From an uncultured Sphingomonadaceae bacterium (GTDB taxonomy: Bacteria; Pseudomonadota; Alphaproteobacteria; Sphingomonadales; Sphingomonadaceae): a stretch of 64,000 nt of DNA. The position numbers and the translations under genes are program-made. The notes beneath the pieces were generated by a model, which saw only the letters and a list, made by a program, of their open reading frames with translations, was not told the origin of the DNA and searched no databases. Positions 41,789 to 50,210 of the stretch are shown here, piece by piece. The stretch lies in contig CANLQI010000001.1 in NCBI GenBank assembly GCA_947493325.1, forward strand, positions 314,501 to 378,500, written 5' to 3'. Positions within the stretch are counted from its first letter, which is position 1; every line of letters begins with the position of its first letter.

Positions 41789-42236
41789 GCGCGAGACTTT
41801 GAAACAGCTGCGCGAGCTTGCCGCGATTCGGCGCGCACAGCGCGAGCATAGCCGCTCGGAAGTGCATATCGCCAAACGCTCCAAAGAACGCGCGGTAGAA
41901 ATACAGGATAGCATTACGGATAAACGCGATGAAGCCGTACAGGATTGGGAAGACTGTTTTGCTGGCGTGCATTTCACGCCCGAACTGACACAAAACCTTG
42001 CCAGCGCATTGCTTGGCAAGGAACAGCAGCTGGAGCAGGCGAACGAACATGTTGCTTTTGCAGATCAAAGGCTTAATAGTAGTGAAGAGAATTGGTTATT
42101 GTCCGAATTGCAATATAAACTGGCATGCAATCTTGGAAAAGAGGCGACCAAAAAGTATCGCAAGACTGTGCAGGAGGACAAGCTGAGCGAAGCGGCAGAT
42201 AGATTTGGTTACAGGAGTGTGCGGCATGAGCGATAG
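41775..42236 (+). CDS. fliJ: Flagellar export coiled-coil protein FliJ
   Basis: 153 residues, almost entirely charged helix ('LRELAAIRRAQREHSRSEVHIAKRSKERAVE'), overlapping the end of fliI by 14 bases. FliJ has little sequence conservation; the call rests on the coiled coil, size and the position after fliI. An ATG at 41781 is an alternative start. Confidence 0.75.
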   Translation: MPMAKRETLKQLRELAAIRRAQREHSRSEVHIAKRSKERAVEIQDSITDKRDEAVQDWEDCFAGVHFTPELTQNLASALLGKEQQLEQANEHVAFADQRLNSSEENWLLSELQYKLACNLGKEATKKYRKTVQEDKLSEAADRFGYRSVRHER

Positions 42237-42999
42237 TGCGATAGAGGCGCATGTTCCAGGGCGGAGTCTATCGGCAGACAATAGAGGTGCCGGAGATGGG
42301 TTGCGATCCAGCGGTTTGAAAACCGGGCAAGGCTTGCCTTCATTTTCCAGCATTCTGGCTGGGCCTGCCAATCCCGACAGGGCACGGGCATTTAATGAAG
42401 ATGGACTGTTTGCAAGACCGCTGCCGCAACGTGAACCGGCCTCAGGAGCAAAAAGCACTGCGCGTGCAAATGAAAAATCCGGTAAAATTGCTAACGCAAA
42501 AACCAGCCTCGGCGTAGATGCGCCTGATATCAATCAAAAAAATCTACCATTATCCGAAAAAATGGGTAATGTTGTATCGAACTCAGCGCCTGAGAAACAA
42601 TATGCTGTGCGAGCTACGGTTATGGCATCCAATACGGCGGCGGCAGATGACACTATTGTGCAAAACCGCCATGCTGTATCACCCGGTATCGCTGATGTTG
42701 CGCATGGCAAGAGTTCCGGGGCGACTGAACAGAATGCGGCCATGGCAAGTCGTGGTAGTCCGGTCGGCCCGAAAAACGGCATGGCAATGCTTGCGCAACT
42801 GCATGCGCAGCGTGCGCATATGCCAGTCCAGGTCGTGCTGCAAAATTTGGAGACGGGCGTGCGCTTGATCGCGGCCGCAAAAAATTTGAGCGAGACGGAA
42901 AAACAGCAAATGCGCCGCGCGGTTACATCGGTTTTGGCGCAATATGGTATTTATAGTTTTGATTTTGAATTGAATGGAGAAACATTCGCGGGAATCTGA
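42226..42999 (+). CDS. fliK: Flagellar hook-length control protein FliK (short)
   Basis: 257 residues from an ATG preceded by AGGAG. The first two thirds are low-complexity and disordered; the last 80 residues ('MPVQVVLQNLETGVRLIAAAKNLSETEKQQMRRAVTSVLAQYG') have the layout of the FliK C-terminal switch domain, which acts on FlhB. It is shorter than usual FliK (about 400). Position before flgD-flgE supports the call. Confidence 0.65.
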   Translation: MSDSAIEAHVPGRSLSADNRGAGDGLRSSGLKTGQGLPSFSSILAGPANPDRARAFNEDGLFARPLPQREPASGAKSTARANEKSGKIANAKTSLGVDAPDINQKNLPLSEKMGNVVSNSAPEKQYAVRATVMASNTAAADDTIVQNRHAVSPGIADVAHGKSSGATEQNAAMASRGSPVGPKNGMAMLAQLHAQRAHMPVQVVLQNLETGVRLIAAAKNLSETEKQQMRRAVTSVLAQYGIYSFDFELNGETFAGI

Positions 43000-43051
43000 G
43001 GGCTGTGGGCCTCAATATCAATCAGCGCGGATATTATATTAGGAAAACATT

Positions 43052-43513
43052 ATGCAAGTAGCACCCATACCATCCGTACCCGATCCCTCCGTTGTGGGGC
43101 CGGCACAGAATAATTCCGGCGGTGTTGATGCGAGTGGTGCAACCGACGCATTCGGGCTTGGTTTTGAATCGCTGCTGCAGATTATCCTGACGCAGCTGAC
43201 TTACCAGGACCCGCTCAAGCCGATGGATAATTTCGAATTCGTTTCGCAGCTGGGCCAGTTTTCCCAAATTCAGCAGGCACAAAGCCTGAACGATAAAATG
43301 GATAATCTTCTGTCCGCACAATCAGCCAATCAGGCAACCGGCTTGCTGGGTCAAACGGTCGACGTTCCTGCCGGTTCTACGACGATAAGCGGTACAGTGA
43401 CGGCCATCAGCTTTGTGAACGGCCAACCCCGCCTGTCCATCGAAACCGCGGATGGCCAGACAATCAGCAATATTTCGATAGGTAGCGTGACACAGATAAG
43501 GACAGCCGAATGA
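43052..43513 (+). CDS. flgD: Flagellar hook-capping protein FlgD (short)
   Basis: Contains the FlgD signature 'LLQIILTQLTYQDPLKPMDNFEFVSQLGQFSQIQQ' and a beta-rich C-terminal part. At 153 residues it lacks most of the Ig-like/tudor region found in the common 220-residue form. It guides assembly of FlgE. A 52-base gap to fliK holds a TAGGAAAA site. It overlaps flgE by four bases (ATGA). Confidence 0.9.
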   Translation: MQVAPIPSVPDPSVVGPAQNNSGGVDASGATDAFGLGFESLLQIILTQLTYQDPLKPMDNFEFVSQLGQFSQIQQAQSLNDKMDNLLSAQSANQATGLLGQTVDVPAGSTTISGTVTAISFVNGQPRLSIETADGQTISNISIGSVTQIRTAE

Positions 43514-44697
43514 GTATGCTGGGTGCAATCTATACAGGAATGAGCGGCCTTGAGGCTTACTCTCAGGGATTGAGAACGATCAGCAACAATGTCGCCAACC
43601 TCAATACCGCCGGTTTTAAGTCCACCGATGTTGATTTTAGCGATATCTATACATCATCCGGCACAAACTTTGGTCTGTACGATCACCGCAACAGCGGCGG
43701 CAATGGCGTCCGCATGGACGATCTGCAGATCAATTTTCGCCAGGGCGATTTGCGCCAATCCGAAAATGGTCTCGACCTGGGCATTGATGGGGCCGGTTTC
43801 TTCGTCGTGCTGGATGGTGACAAGACTTTCTACACACGCACGGGTAATTTCGTGGTTGCAGAAGACGGCTATATTACGCTGGAAGGGACAGAGCTGAGGC
43901 TGGCTGTGCTTGATGATGCGGGCCGTGCAGTAGAGCTTAACGTGGATGAAAAGCGGACCAGTCCTCCGCAGGCGACCACAGAGATTAAATTTGCCGACAA
44001 CTTGTCATCTACCGCGACCGAGCATGTCATCAGCGATGTGTCGGTGTTTGATGCCGCCGGGCAGCAGCAAGTCTGGCAAATCGCATTTGCCCGCGATGCC
44101 GATGAAGAAGGCAATATATGGAACGTCACCGTAACTGATGCTGATGACCGCGAAGTTGGCACAGGCACATTGTCGTTTGAGCAGGGCGAAATTGATCCAG
44201 ATACTGCCAAGATTGTCATCGAGGATGCGGAAGCCGAAGGGCTGTCCGTAACGCTCGACTTTTCCGAGAATGTGACTTCATTTTCGTCTGGAACCATTTC
44301 CACCATGCGCTCCAGCGATGTCGATGGATATGGCGTAGGGGCAGTGACGAACATCACCACCAATGCGGATGGTGCAATTGAACTCAGCTATTCCAATGAA
44401 CAGACGGAAGTGCTGGGGCCTGTCGCCTTAGCCGATTTTAAGGACCTGCAGACTCTTGAAAGTGTTGGCAATGGCCTTTTCTCATTTAATGAGCAGGGTG
44501 AACGGCGGCTGTTTACCAGCGATGACCCGCAGGTAGGACGCGTATTGTCTGGCCGGACGGAAGCATCGAATGTCGATCTGTCCGCGCAATTTGGTGAACT
44601 GATCATCATCCAGCGCGGGTTTCAGGCATCTTCGCAATTGGTCAGTGTTTCCAATGATATGATCCAGCAGTTATTTGGTATCAGGGGGCAGGGTTGA
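43510..44697 (+). CDS. flgE: Flagellar hook protein FlgE
   Basis: 395 residues: N-terminal 'YSQGLRTISNNVANLNTAGFK', 'DLGIDGAGFFVVL', a variable centre, and C-terminal 'SNVDLSAQFGELIIIQRGFQASSQL'. It forms the hook. Length is within the family range. The stop overlaps the next gene's TTG start. Confidence 0.93.
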   Translation: MSMLGAIYTGMSGLEAYSQGLRTISNNVANLNTAGFKSTDVDFSDIYTSSGTNFGLYDHRNSGGNGVRMDDLQINFRQGDLRQSENGLDLGIDGAGFFVVLDGDKTFYTRTGNFVVAEDGYITLEGTELRLAVLDDAGRAVELNVDEKRTSPPQATTEIKFADNLSSTATEHVISDVSVFDAAGQQQVWQIAFARDADEEGNIWNVTVTDADDREVGTGTLSFEQGEIDPDTAKIVIEDAEAEGLSVTLDFSENVTSFSSGTISTMRSSDVDGYGVGAVTNITTNADGAIELSYSNEQTEVLGPVALADFKDLQTLESVGNGLFSFNEQGERRLFTSDDPQVGRVLSGRTEASNVDLSAQFGELIIIQRGFQASSQLVSVSNDMIQQLFGIRGQG

Positions 44698-45665
44698 CGG
44701 TTCAATATCGCCCATGGTTACCCCAAAACGCGATCAAGCCACATGAATTAGCATCCATTATTGATGATGCTGTTCTGGAATGGAGCGAGTGCTGGTCGCC
44801 CGCCCTGAAGTTCGATCGCTTGAAATTATTGAAAAACCAGGGGTCTTCGCAAAGCTATTCTGGTGCGCCGCTCCCTCATAATAAAATAGCCAGGGGCACG
44901 TCAAAAACGGCTGGTAAAGAAGGGATTGGCAAAGAAGAGGGCGTAAAAGCGGCAATAGCCAAAGATGCTAAAGACGCCAAGGCCAAAGCAGCCAAGTCCA
45001 AAGAAATCAAAAACAGGCAAAAAATAGCTGCGAAGAAAAAAATACATCTGCAATATCACCTGCTGAGTGAAGAGCTCGCTATTGGCTATACGCCAGACGT
45101 CACACTTTCTCTTGCGCTCAAATTGCTGGGTATCGACATTCCTGCGGCGCGCGTTTCGCAGATTGATAAACCTGTTCTGCTGAAATTAAGCGAGCTGTGT
45201 CTGCGCGATCTGCGCGCCAGAATTCGAAAGGTTCTTGCAGATTGGTTGAACCGGGACGCCGATATGCCTGACTTTGCAAAGAAGAAAACGGATCTCGCGT
45301 CGCTGCAGGATGGTTTCTGGTCAGGCGAAATTACAAGCAAATGCAAAACATTCCGGCTTGGGTTTGCCATGCATGAAAATATTCTAATTCGGCACCGTCA
45401 GGCTTCTATCCAGCAAGCGCATCTGAATAATCAGGCCATGAACCGTAATGACGCAGTGGGCGCATGCATGGTCGATATTGGTGCAAAGCTCGGGACCGCT
45501 GTTTTGACATTTTCAGAGCTGAATGATCTTGAAATTGATGATGTGCTAATACTGGACAGCGCGGTCGAAGCGAATGTTGACCTTGTGGTGAACGGCCAGG
45601 TCGAAGCTGTTGCAGCATGCGCGTTGCAGCAGGATAAAGACGGTTTTCAACTTGAAATAAAATGA
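44694..45665 (+). CDS. Divergent FliM/SpoA-domain protein
   Basis: 323 residues, probably started at TTG 44694 behind AGGGGGCAGGG. The C-terminal 75 residues ('AVLTFSELNDLEIDDVLILDSAVEANVDLVVNGQ') form a SpoA (FliN/FliM/SctQ) domain. A Lys/Ala-rich linker (about 65-120) is preceded by a short N-terminal segment. The CheY-binding 'EIDALL' motif and the GGxG CheC-like middle domain of true FliM are not visible. It stands where fliM would lie, directly before fliN, so I read it as the second C-ring component, closer in style to SctQ of injectisomes. Confidence 0.7.
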   Translation: MTVQYRPWLPQNAIKPHELASIIDDAVLEWSECWSPALKFDRLKLLKNQGSSQSYSGAPLPHNKIARGTSKTAGKEGIGKEEGVKAAIAKDAKDAKAKAAKSKEIKNRQKIAAKKKIHLQYHLLSEELAIGYTPDVTLSLALKLLGIDIPAARVSQIDKPVLLKLSELCLRDLRARIRKVLADWLNRDADMPDFAKKKTDLASLQDGFWSGEITSKCKTFRLGFAMHENILIRHRQASIQQAHLNNQAMNRNDAVGACMVDIGAKLGTAVLTFSELNDLEIDDVLILDSAVEANVDLVVNGQVEAVAACALQQDKDGFQLEIK

Positions 45666-45687
45666 AATTTATTAATAGAGATTCCCT

Positions 45688-46047
45688 ATGAGTGATGAAA
45701 CAGTACAAAAACCCACTGCAGATGATGAGCTGGCGGTCTGGAATACAGATTCCAAAACCGATGCCAATTCCAATTCTGTTTCCCCCGGTTCTGATTCTAG
45801 GCCCGGCGCTGCGGCTTTTGAAAGGTCTGTGGTTGATAATGTGCCGGTCGTGCTGGAGGCATTTATAGGGTCCGCAAAGCTCAGTGTTTCTGAACTACTG
45901 GCTTTGAAGCAGGGTTCTACCGTTCCCCTGAATGCTTCCTTGAATCAGCCTGCAGAATTGAAACTGAACGGGCAGGTTGTGGCTCTTGGTGAAGTTGTTG
46001 CCGTGGGCGACAATTTTGGTATCTGCATTAAAGAAATCTACTCTTGA
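45688..46047 (+). CDS. fliN: Flagellar switch protein FliN
   Basis: 119 residues: a disordered acidic N-terminus, then the SpoA fold 'VPVVLEAFIGSAKLSVSELLALKQGSTVPL', ending 'LGEVVAVGDNFGICIKEIY'. The pattern is diagnostic for FliN, which forms the base of the C ring and receives export complexes. Confidence 0.9.
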   Translation: MSDETVQKPTADDELAVWNTDSKTDANSNSVSPGSDSRPGAAAFERSVVDNVPVVLEAFIGSAKLSVSELLALKQGSTVPLNASLNQPAELKLNGQVVALGEVVAVGDNFGICIKEIYS

Positions 46048-46484
46048 ACATATCTATTTTCTCTGGTTTCCGCCCCAAAACCCTATTTTCTGCTGTCATA
46101 TTATCGTGCTCTCTATCTCCGTGTAACGCATATGCACAGCAGCTGGGAGGCGGAGCAACGCCGGACATTTCCTTTTGGCGTATCCTGATCGCCTTTATCG
46201 TTTCGCTCGGTCTCGGGCTGCTGGTACTTTTTATTTTGCGGGCGCGCAATAATAGCTATAAAAACATAAAATTCAAAGACTTGCTTAATTTGAAAGCGGA
46301 GCAGAGCGCGCGCGACATTACCATAATCGATCGATGCAGGCTGGGCCCGCAAAGTGAGATCATAAAGCTGCGCAGCGGTGACAGGGAATATCTGGTGCTG
46401 TCGGGCGCATCGCACAGCACATTGCTGGATAGCCATGCCGCCAAGGAGCAGGACGATGAGGCGGGGGAGGCGGGGCTGCCATGA
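46044..46484 (+). CDS. fliO: Flagellar export gate assembly protein FliO
   Basis: 146 residues, probably a TTG start overlapping the fliN stop. A signal-like segment (residues 14-32), a membrane helix 'FWRILIAFIVSLGLGLLVLFIL' (about 45-66), and a cytoplasmic tail with 'DRCRLGPQSEIIKLRSGDREYLVL' typical of FliO. It helps FliP assemble. Confidence 0.85.
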   Translation: MNISIFSGFRPKTLFSAVILSCSLSPCNAYAQQLGGGATPDISFWRILIAFIVSLGLGLLVLFILRARNNSYKNIKFKDLLNLKAEQSARDITIIDRCRLGPQSEIIKLRSGDREYLVLSGASHSTLLDSHAAKEQDDEAGEAGLP

Positions 46485-47215
46485 GGACAATCTTGCAGCG
46501 TATGGCCGCGGTCAGCAGTATTTGCATGATGCTTGTCTGGACAAGCCCCGTTCATGCCGCTGCGCAGCTACCGCAATCCTTGTTGGGCGGTGGCGACGAT
46601 ATTGTGCGCATTGCCCTTACGCTGACCCTGCTTGCGCTTATTCCCGCGTTGTTCATCAGCATGACTTGCTTTATCCGAATCATTGTCGTGCTGGCCATGG
46701 TGCGACATGCTTTTGGCATGCCCGAAACTCCGCCCAATCAGGTCTTGATAAGCCTTGCATTATTCCTGACCATTTTTGCGATGTCGCCTACGTTTGATGC
46801 GCTGAACAAGGATGCGCTGCAGCCTTATATAGCGGGCGAGGTGGAACTTGAGACAGCGATGGAGAACGGGAGTGAGCCATTGCGCGAATTCATGCTGCGG
46901 CAGGTGCGTGATGAGGATTTGGAAACTATCTATGCCATTGCGGGTGAGGATTTGCCGAATAGTCCGCAGGAAGTAAGCCTGCCGAAGCTGGTTCCGGCAT
47001 TCATCCTGAATGAATTGCGCGTATCTTTTATGATTGGCTTTGTGATTTTATTGCCGTTCCTGCTGATTGACCTGATAGTTTCCAGCGTCTTGTTGTCACT
47101 GGGCATGATGATGGTGCCGCCTGCTACAATTTCGCTGCCAATCAAGGTGCTGATGTTTGTCTTGATTGATGGCTGGGCATTGGTGCTTGAAGGAGTGTTG
47201 GGCAGTTTCAGGTGA
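46481..47215 (+). CDS. fliP: Flagellar export gate protein FliP
   Basis: 244 residues with a signal peptide and the strongly conserved 'MTCFIRIIVVLAMVRHAFGM', 'PPNQVLISLALFLTIFAMSP' and 'VPAFILNELRVSFMIGFVILLPFL'. Core of the export pore with FliQ and FliR, which are encoded 7 kb away on the other strand. Overlaps fliO by four bases. Confidence 0.97.
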   Translation: MRTILQRMAAVSSICMMLVWTSPVHAAAQLPQSLLGGGDDIVRIALTLTLLALIPALFISMTCFIRIIVVLAMVRHAFGMPETPPNQVLISLALFLTIFAMSPTFDALNKDALQPYIAGEVELETAMENGSEPLREFMLRQVRDEDLETIYAIAGEDLPNSPQEVSLPKLVPAFILNELRVSFMIGFVILLPFLLIDLIVSSVLLSLGMMMVPPATISLPIKVLMFVLIDGWALVLEGVLGSFR

Positions 47216-47955
47216 AGGGCAAGATCGGAAAAAATGGGCTTGCAATTCTGCGCATTCAAAAATGGGTGGAGGCGGCGCTATGGCGAAAATTCAGGCAAGA
47301 GGGTGATTTGCCCGCCAAGCATGCGCTTTTTCATATGCACCAACCGCTCGCCAGAAAGATAGCCAAAGAGTATTACTATAAGCGCATGGGACAAAATGTT
47401 GAACTCGCCGAGTTTGAACAGCTCGCCTACGAAGGCCTGCTTGATGCGATACACAAGTTTGATCCATTGCGCACCGTGCCCTTTCGGGGGTATTCACGGC
47501 GGAGGATCGCAGGCAATATCGCGGATGGCATTGCCACTACAAGTGAGGTCAGCCGGCAGGTAAGCACACGTTATAAAATCGAGCAGGAGCGATTGAGGTC
47601 ACTGTCGAATATTGCCAGAGCCGATGAGGAAACTGCACTTGAACAATTGACCAAACTGGCTTCAGGTCTGGCATTCGGGTTGATGCTGGAAGGTACGGGC
47701 ATCTATCATGACGATGAAGAAAATGAACGTCAGCCCAATGCCTATGATAGTCTGGTATGGAAAGAAGCTACCCAGCGCCTTGCGGAAGAAGTGGAAAAAC
47801 TGCCCCGGAAACAGGCCATGATATTGCAACAGCATTATGGCAGCGGGGTTAATTTTAACCAGATTGCAAAACTGCTCGGCTTAAGCAAGGGACGTATCTC
47901 ACAATTACATGGTGAAGCTTTGCAGATTCTGCGTAAAAGGCTTGGAAAATTTTAA
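47212..47955 (+). CDS. fliA: RNA polymerase sigma-28 factor FliA
   Basis: 247 residues. Region 2 is recognisable in 'FEQLAYEGLLDAIHKFDP' and 'FRGYSRRRIAGNIADGI'; region 4 ends with the helix-turn-helix 'NFNQIAKLLGLSKGRISQLHGEALQILRKRL'. This identifies a FliA/WhiG-type sigma factor, which transcribes late flagellar genes. The GTG start overlaps the fliP stop. No canonical FlgM is encoded nearby. Sites fitting its consensus precede both giant YD-repeat genes. Confidence 0.93.
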   Translation: MKGKIGKNGLAILRIQKWVEAALWRKFRQEGDLPAKHALFHMHQPLARKIAKEYYYKRMGQNVELAEFEQLAYEGLLDAIHKFDPLRTVPFRGYSRRRIAGNIADGIATTSEVSRQVSTRYKIEQERLRSLSNIARADEETALEQLTKLASGLAFGLMLEGTGIYHDDEENERQPNAYDSLVWKEATQRLAEEVEKLPRKQAMILQQHYGSGVNFNQIAKLLGLSKGRISQLHGEALQILRKRLGKF

Positions 47956-47968
47956 CGGAGGAAAATCT

Positions 47969-48535
47969 ATGACTGAATTGTGCGGCGAAGAAGAAATGGC
48001 ACGCTTGATAGAAACTGTGCAGTCGGACAGCGGCAATGATGTGGCGGCCATAGATACTATGCTGCAGGAATATCCCGGCGATCCGCGCCTTCACTTTCTG
48101 CGCGGTTCCGTGCTGGCCAGCGGCAATCGATTGCTGGAAGCGTATGAAGCGATGCAACGCGCCGTTGAAATTGCGCCTGATTTTGTCATTGCCCGGTTTC
48201 AGCTTGGTTTTTTTGAGCTATCTTCGGGTGATGCACAAAGCGCCATGGAGAATTGGGAACCTTTGGAAGAATTGCCGGAAGATCATTATATCCGCCGGTT
48301 TGTGCGCGGTCTGGTGCACCTTATCCATGATCAGTTTGACAGCGCTATATCAGAGCTGCGTGAAGGCATAGCTCTTAATCAGGAAAACCCTCCGCTTAAT
48401 CATGACATGCAGCTTATTATCGATAAAACCGCTGATTTGGTGCCGCCTGCGGGTCAGGCGGAGAGCGATGCCCCTGCGGTATCCTCAACATCCGCTTTGC
48501 TGAATCAGTTTTCAGATCCGAAAACCAGGCATTGA
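47969..48535 (+). CDS. TPR-like protein
   Basis: 188 residues from an ATG with a GGAGG site, 13 bases after fliA. Residues 30-150 show two or three tetratricopeptide repeats ('LHFLRGSVLASGNRLLEAYEAMQRAVEIAPDF', 'VIARFQLGFFELSSGDAQSAMENW', 'LIHDQFDSAISELREGIALN'). No signal peptide. It is a candidate export chaperone or regulatory partner of FliA. Name unknown. Confidence 0.75.
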   Translation: MTELCGEEEMARLIETVQSDSGNDVAAIDTMLQEYPGDPRLHFLRGSVLASGNRLLEAYEAMQRAVEIAPDFVIARFQLGFFELSSGDAQSAMENWEPLEELPEDHYIRRFVRGLVHLIHDQFDSAISELREGIALNQENPPLNHDMQLIIDKTADLVPPAGQAESDAPAVSSTSALLNQFSDPKTRH

Positions 48536-48562
48536 GCTGTTTGAAATCATGCGAGGCATATC

Positions 48563-48910
48563 ATGACCCGGATCAATAATGTCGACCAGCTTGTGCTATT
48601 GCTGCAGGAAAGGCTGGATGCGGCCTCGCGCAAAAAACGCAGTGCGAAAAACACCAAGACCGGTCACACCAAAGCGCCGACACACACGCGTGATGTAAGT
48701 GTCGCGCAGGATTTGCTGGATTCCGGAAACTTTACGGAAAACGATATTCAGCACGCGCTTATTCAGGGCATATTGTCGCAGGAATTTGGCGACCGTCTGG
48801 TCAACGATGCAAACTTTCAGCAAGTCGTGAATAAAGTTGTCGAAATAATAGACCGCGACCCTGATATGCGCAAATTGCTGCAGGAATCGTTGCAGGAGCT
48901 GGGGAAATAA
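48563..48910 (+). CDS. Unknown small helical protein at the end of the flagellar operon
   Basis: 115 residues. A basic, flexible segment (about 20-45, 'ASRKKRSAKNTKTGHTKAP') lies between a short N-terminal helix and a C-terminal helical part ('DIQHALIQGILSQEFGDRLV', 'QQVVNKVVEIIDRD', 'MRKLLQESLQEL'). The layout resembles a small partner-binding protein; a FlgM-like anti-sigma role is possible by position only. Last gene of the plus-strand unit. Confidence 0.65.
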   Translation: MTRINNVDQLVLLLQERLDAASRKKRSAKNTKTGHTKAPTHTRDVSVAQDLLDSGNFTENDIQHALIQGILSQEFGDRLVNDANFQQVVNKVVEIIDRDPDMRKLLQESLQELGK

Positions 48911-48965
48911 TAGCGGACATGGGCAATGCCAGCCTTGGCCTTAAGCCATGATATTGCCGCGGTCG

Positions 48966-50108
48966 TTACGCTTTGCCGGCAATACCTGTATTCATATTCG
49001 CCAATGCCTGGCCAATGGTTCTGCCGCTTGCATCAATGGGTGTCTCCATGGCTATTTTGACAATCCGGTCGGCTGCTTCTGTATTGCCCTGAGAACGTTC
49101 GAGAAGGCTTTTGGCCAGCGCGCCGGAAAAACATTGACGGTCAAGGCGCAGCGCGGTCTCGCAAAATCTGCCGGCTTCCTCCATATTGCCTTCGACAATA
49201 TTGATGACAGCCATGGAGCCATGGCTTTCCGCAAATGTGGCATCTATGTCCAGCGCCGTTTCAAAGCGTTGCCGGCTCGTTTTGTAATCACCCTGCACAA
49301 AATAGGCCCAGCCCGCGGCGATCCATGAACCCAGATGATCGCCAAATATTTCTGCGCCCTTGTCAATGTCACTTGCGGCCTGGCTGTTGTTGCCCAGAGC
49401 AAGTTCCGCCATTCCCCGGCCCAGCCATGCGCGCGGATTTTCCGGCTTTTGGTCCAGCGCATCATTGAAATGGGTGAGCGCCGCATTCGGATCGCTATCT
49501 GCCAGCGCAAGTGTGCCAAGTGTCGTAACGGCATCGGGCAGAGCTGCGGCTTTCCCCGCGCATGCACGTGCCAGATCAATATCCTCTACATCCAGTGCCA
49601 GCACGGACATGGCCGCCATTAGTGCTGGATCATCGGTGTGTATGGCGGCGAGCGTTTTTGCCTCTTCCATGGCTTCGTCAAACTGACCGGCTGCATGCAT
49701 AAGCTGTATTTTCAATGCTGCCGCCTGCGGTAATTCTTCGGCCATTTGCCCATCGATCATTTCCAGCGCATCGCTGTCTTTACCCGACACCGCATATGTC
49801 CAGGCAAGATTAAACCGCGTGCCCGTGTTGTCATGCCCATCCTGGCGCAGCTGCTGAAATATTTCCGCGGCTTTATCAAAATTATTCTGGCGAAGGGCGA
49901 TAATGCCGGACAGATTCTGTATGGCGGGCGGCGGGGTTTCTATATCACTGTAACGCGTGACAAGCTGCGCAGCGGTTTCCAGCTCATTTTCAGAGATTGC
50001 CGCTTCTATGCCATCTGACAAGAGAGCCAGATTTTCAGGATCATGTTCCAGCCAGCCCAGCAATTTGGGTAGTCTGGCTTCGCCGTCTTGCCGGATATTG
50101 TCAGCCAT
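48966..50108 (-). CDS. Tetratricopeptide-repeat protein
   Basis: About 380 residues from the ATG at 50108 (MADNIRQDGEARLPK); the frame extends to 50165. Most of it is TPR ('NLSGIIALRQNNFDKAAEIFQQL', 'ALTHFNDALDQKPENPRAWLGRG', 'WAYFVQGDYKTSRQRFETALDID'). No signal or membrane segment. It follows flhA in the same orientation and is convergent with the small gene ending at 48910. Probably a flagellar-locus scaffold; exact role unknown. Confidence 0.8.
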   Translation of the reverse strand: MADNIRQDGEARLPKLLGWLEHDPENLALLSDGIEAAISENELETAAQLVTRYSDIETPPPAIQNLSGIIALRQNNFDKAAEIFQQLRQDGHDNTGTRFNLAWTYAVSGKDSDALEMIDGQMAEELPQAAALKIQLMHAAGQFDEAMEEAKTLAAIHTDDPALMAAMSVLALDVEDIDLARACAGKAAALPDAVTTLGTLALADSDPNAALTHFNDALDQKPENPRAWLGRGMAELALGNNSQAASDIDKGAEIFGDHLGSWIAAGWAYFVQGDYKTSRQRFETALDIDATFAESHGSMAVINIVEGNMEEAGRFCETALRLDRQCFSGALAKSLLERSQGNTEAADRIVKIAMETPIDASGRTIGQALANMNTGIAGKA

Positions 50109-50210
50109 GTTCCGCGTTTTCCAATCTCTATCTAGTCCAGTTAATGGTTTATCATGGGCGTCCATATGATTAAAGGCGCATATTCAATATGCTATGTGCC
50201 TCTGCCGCTT

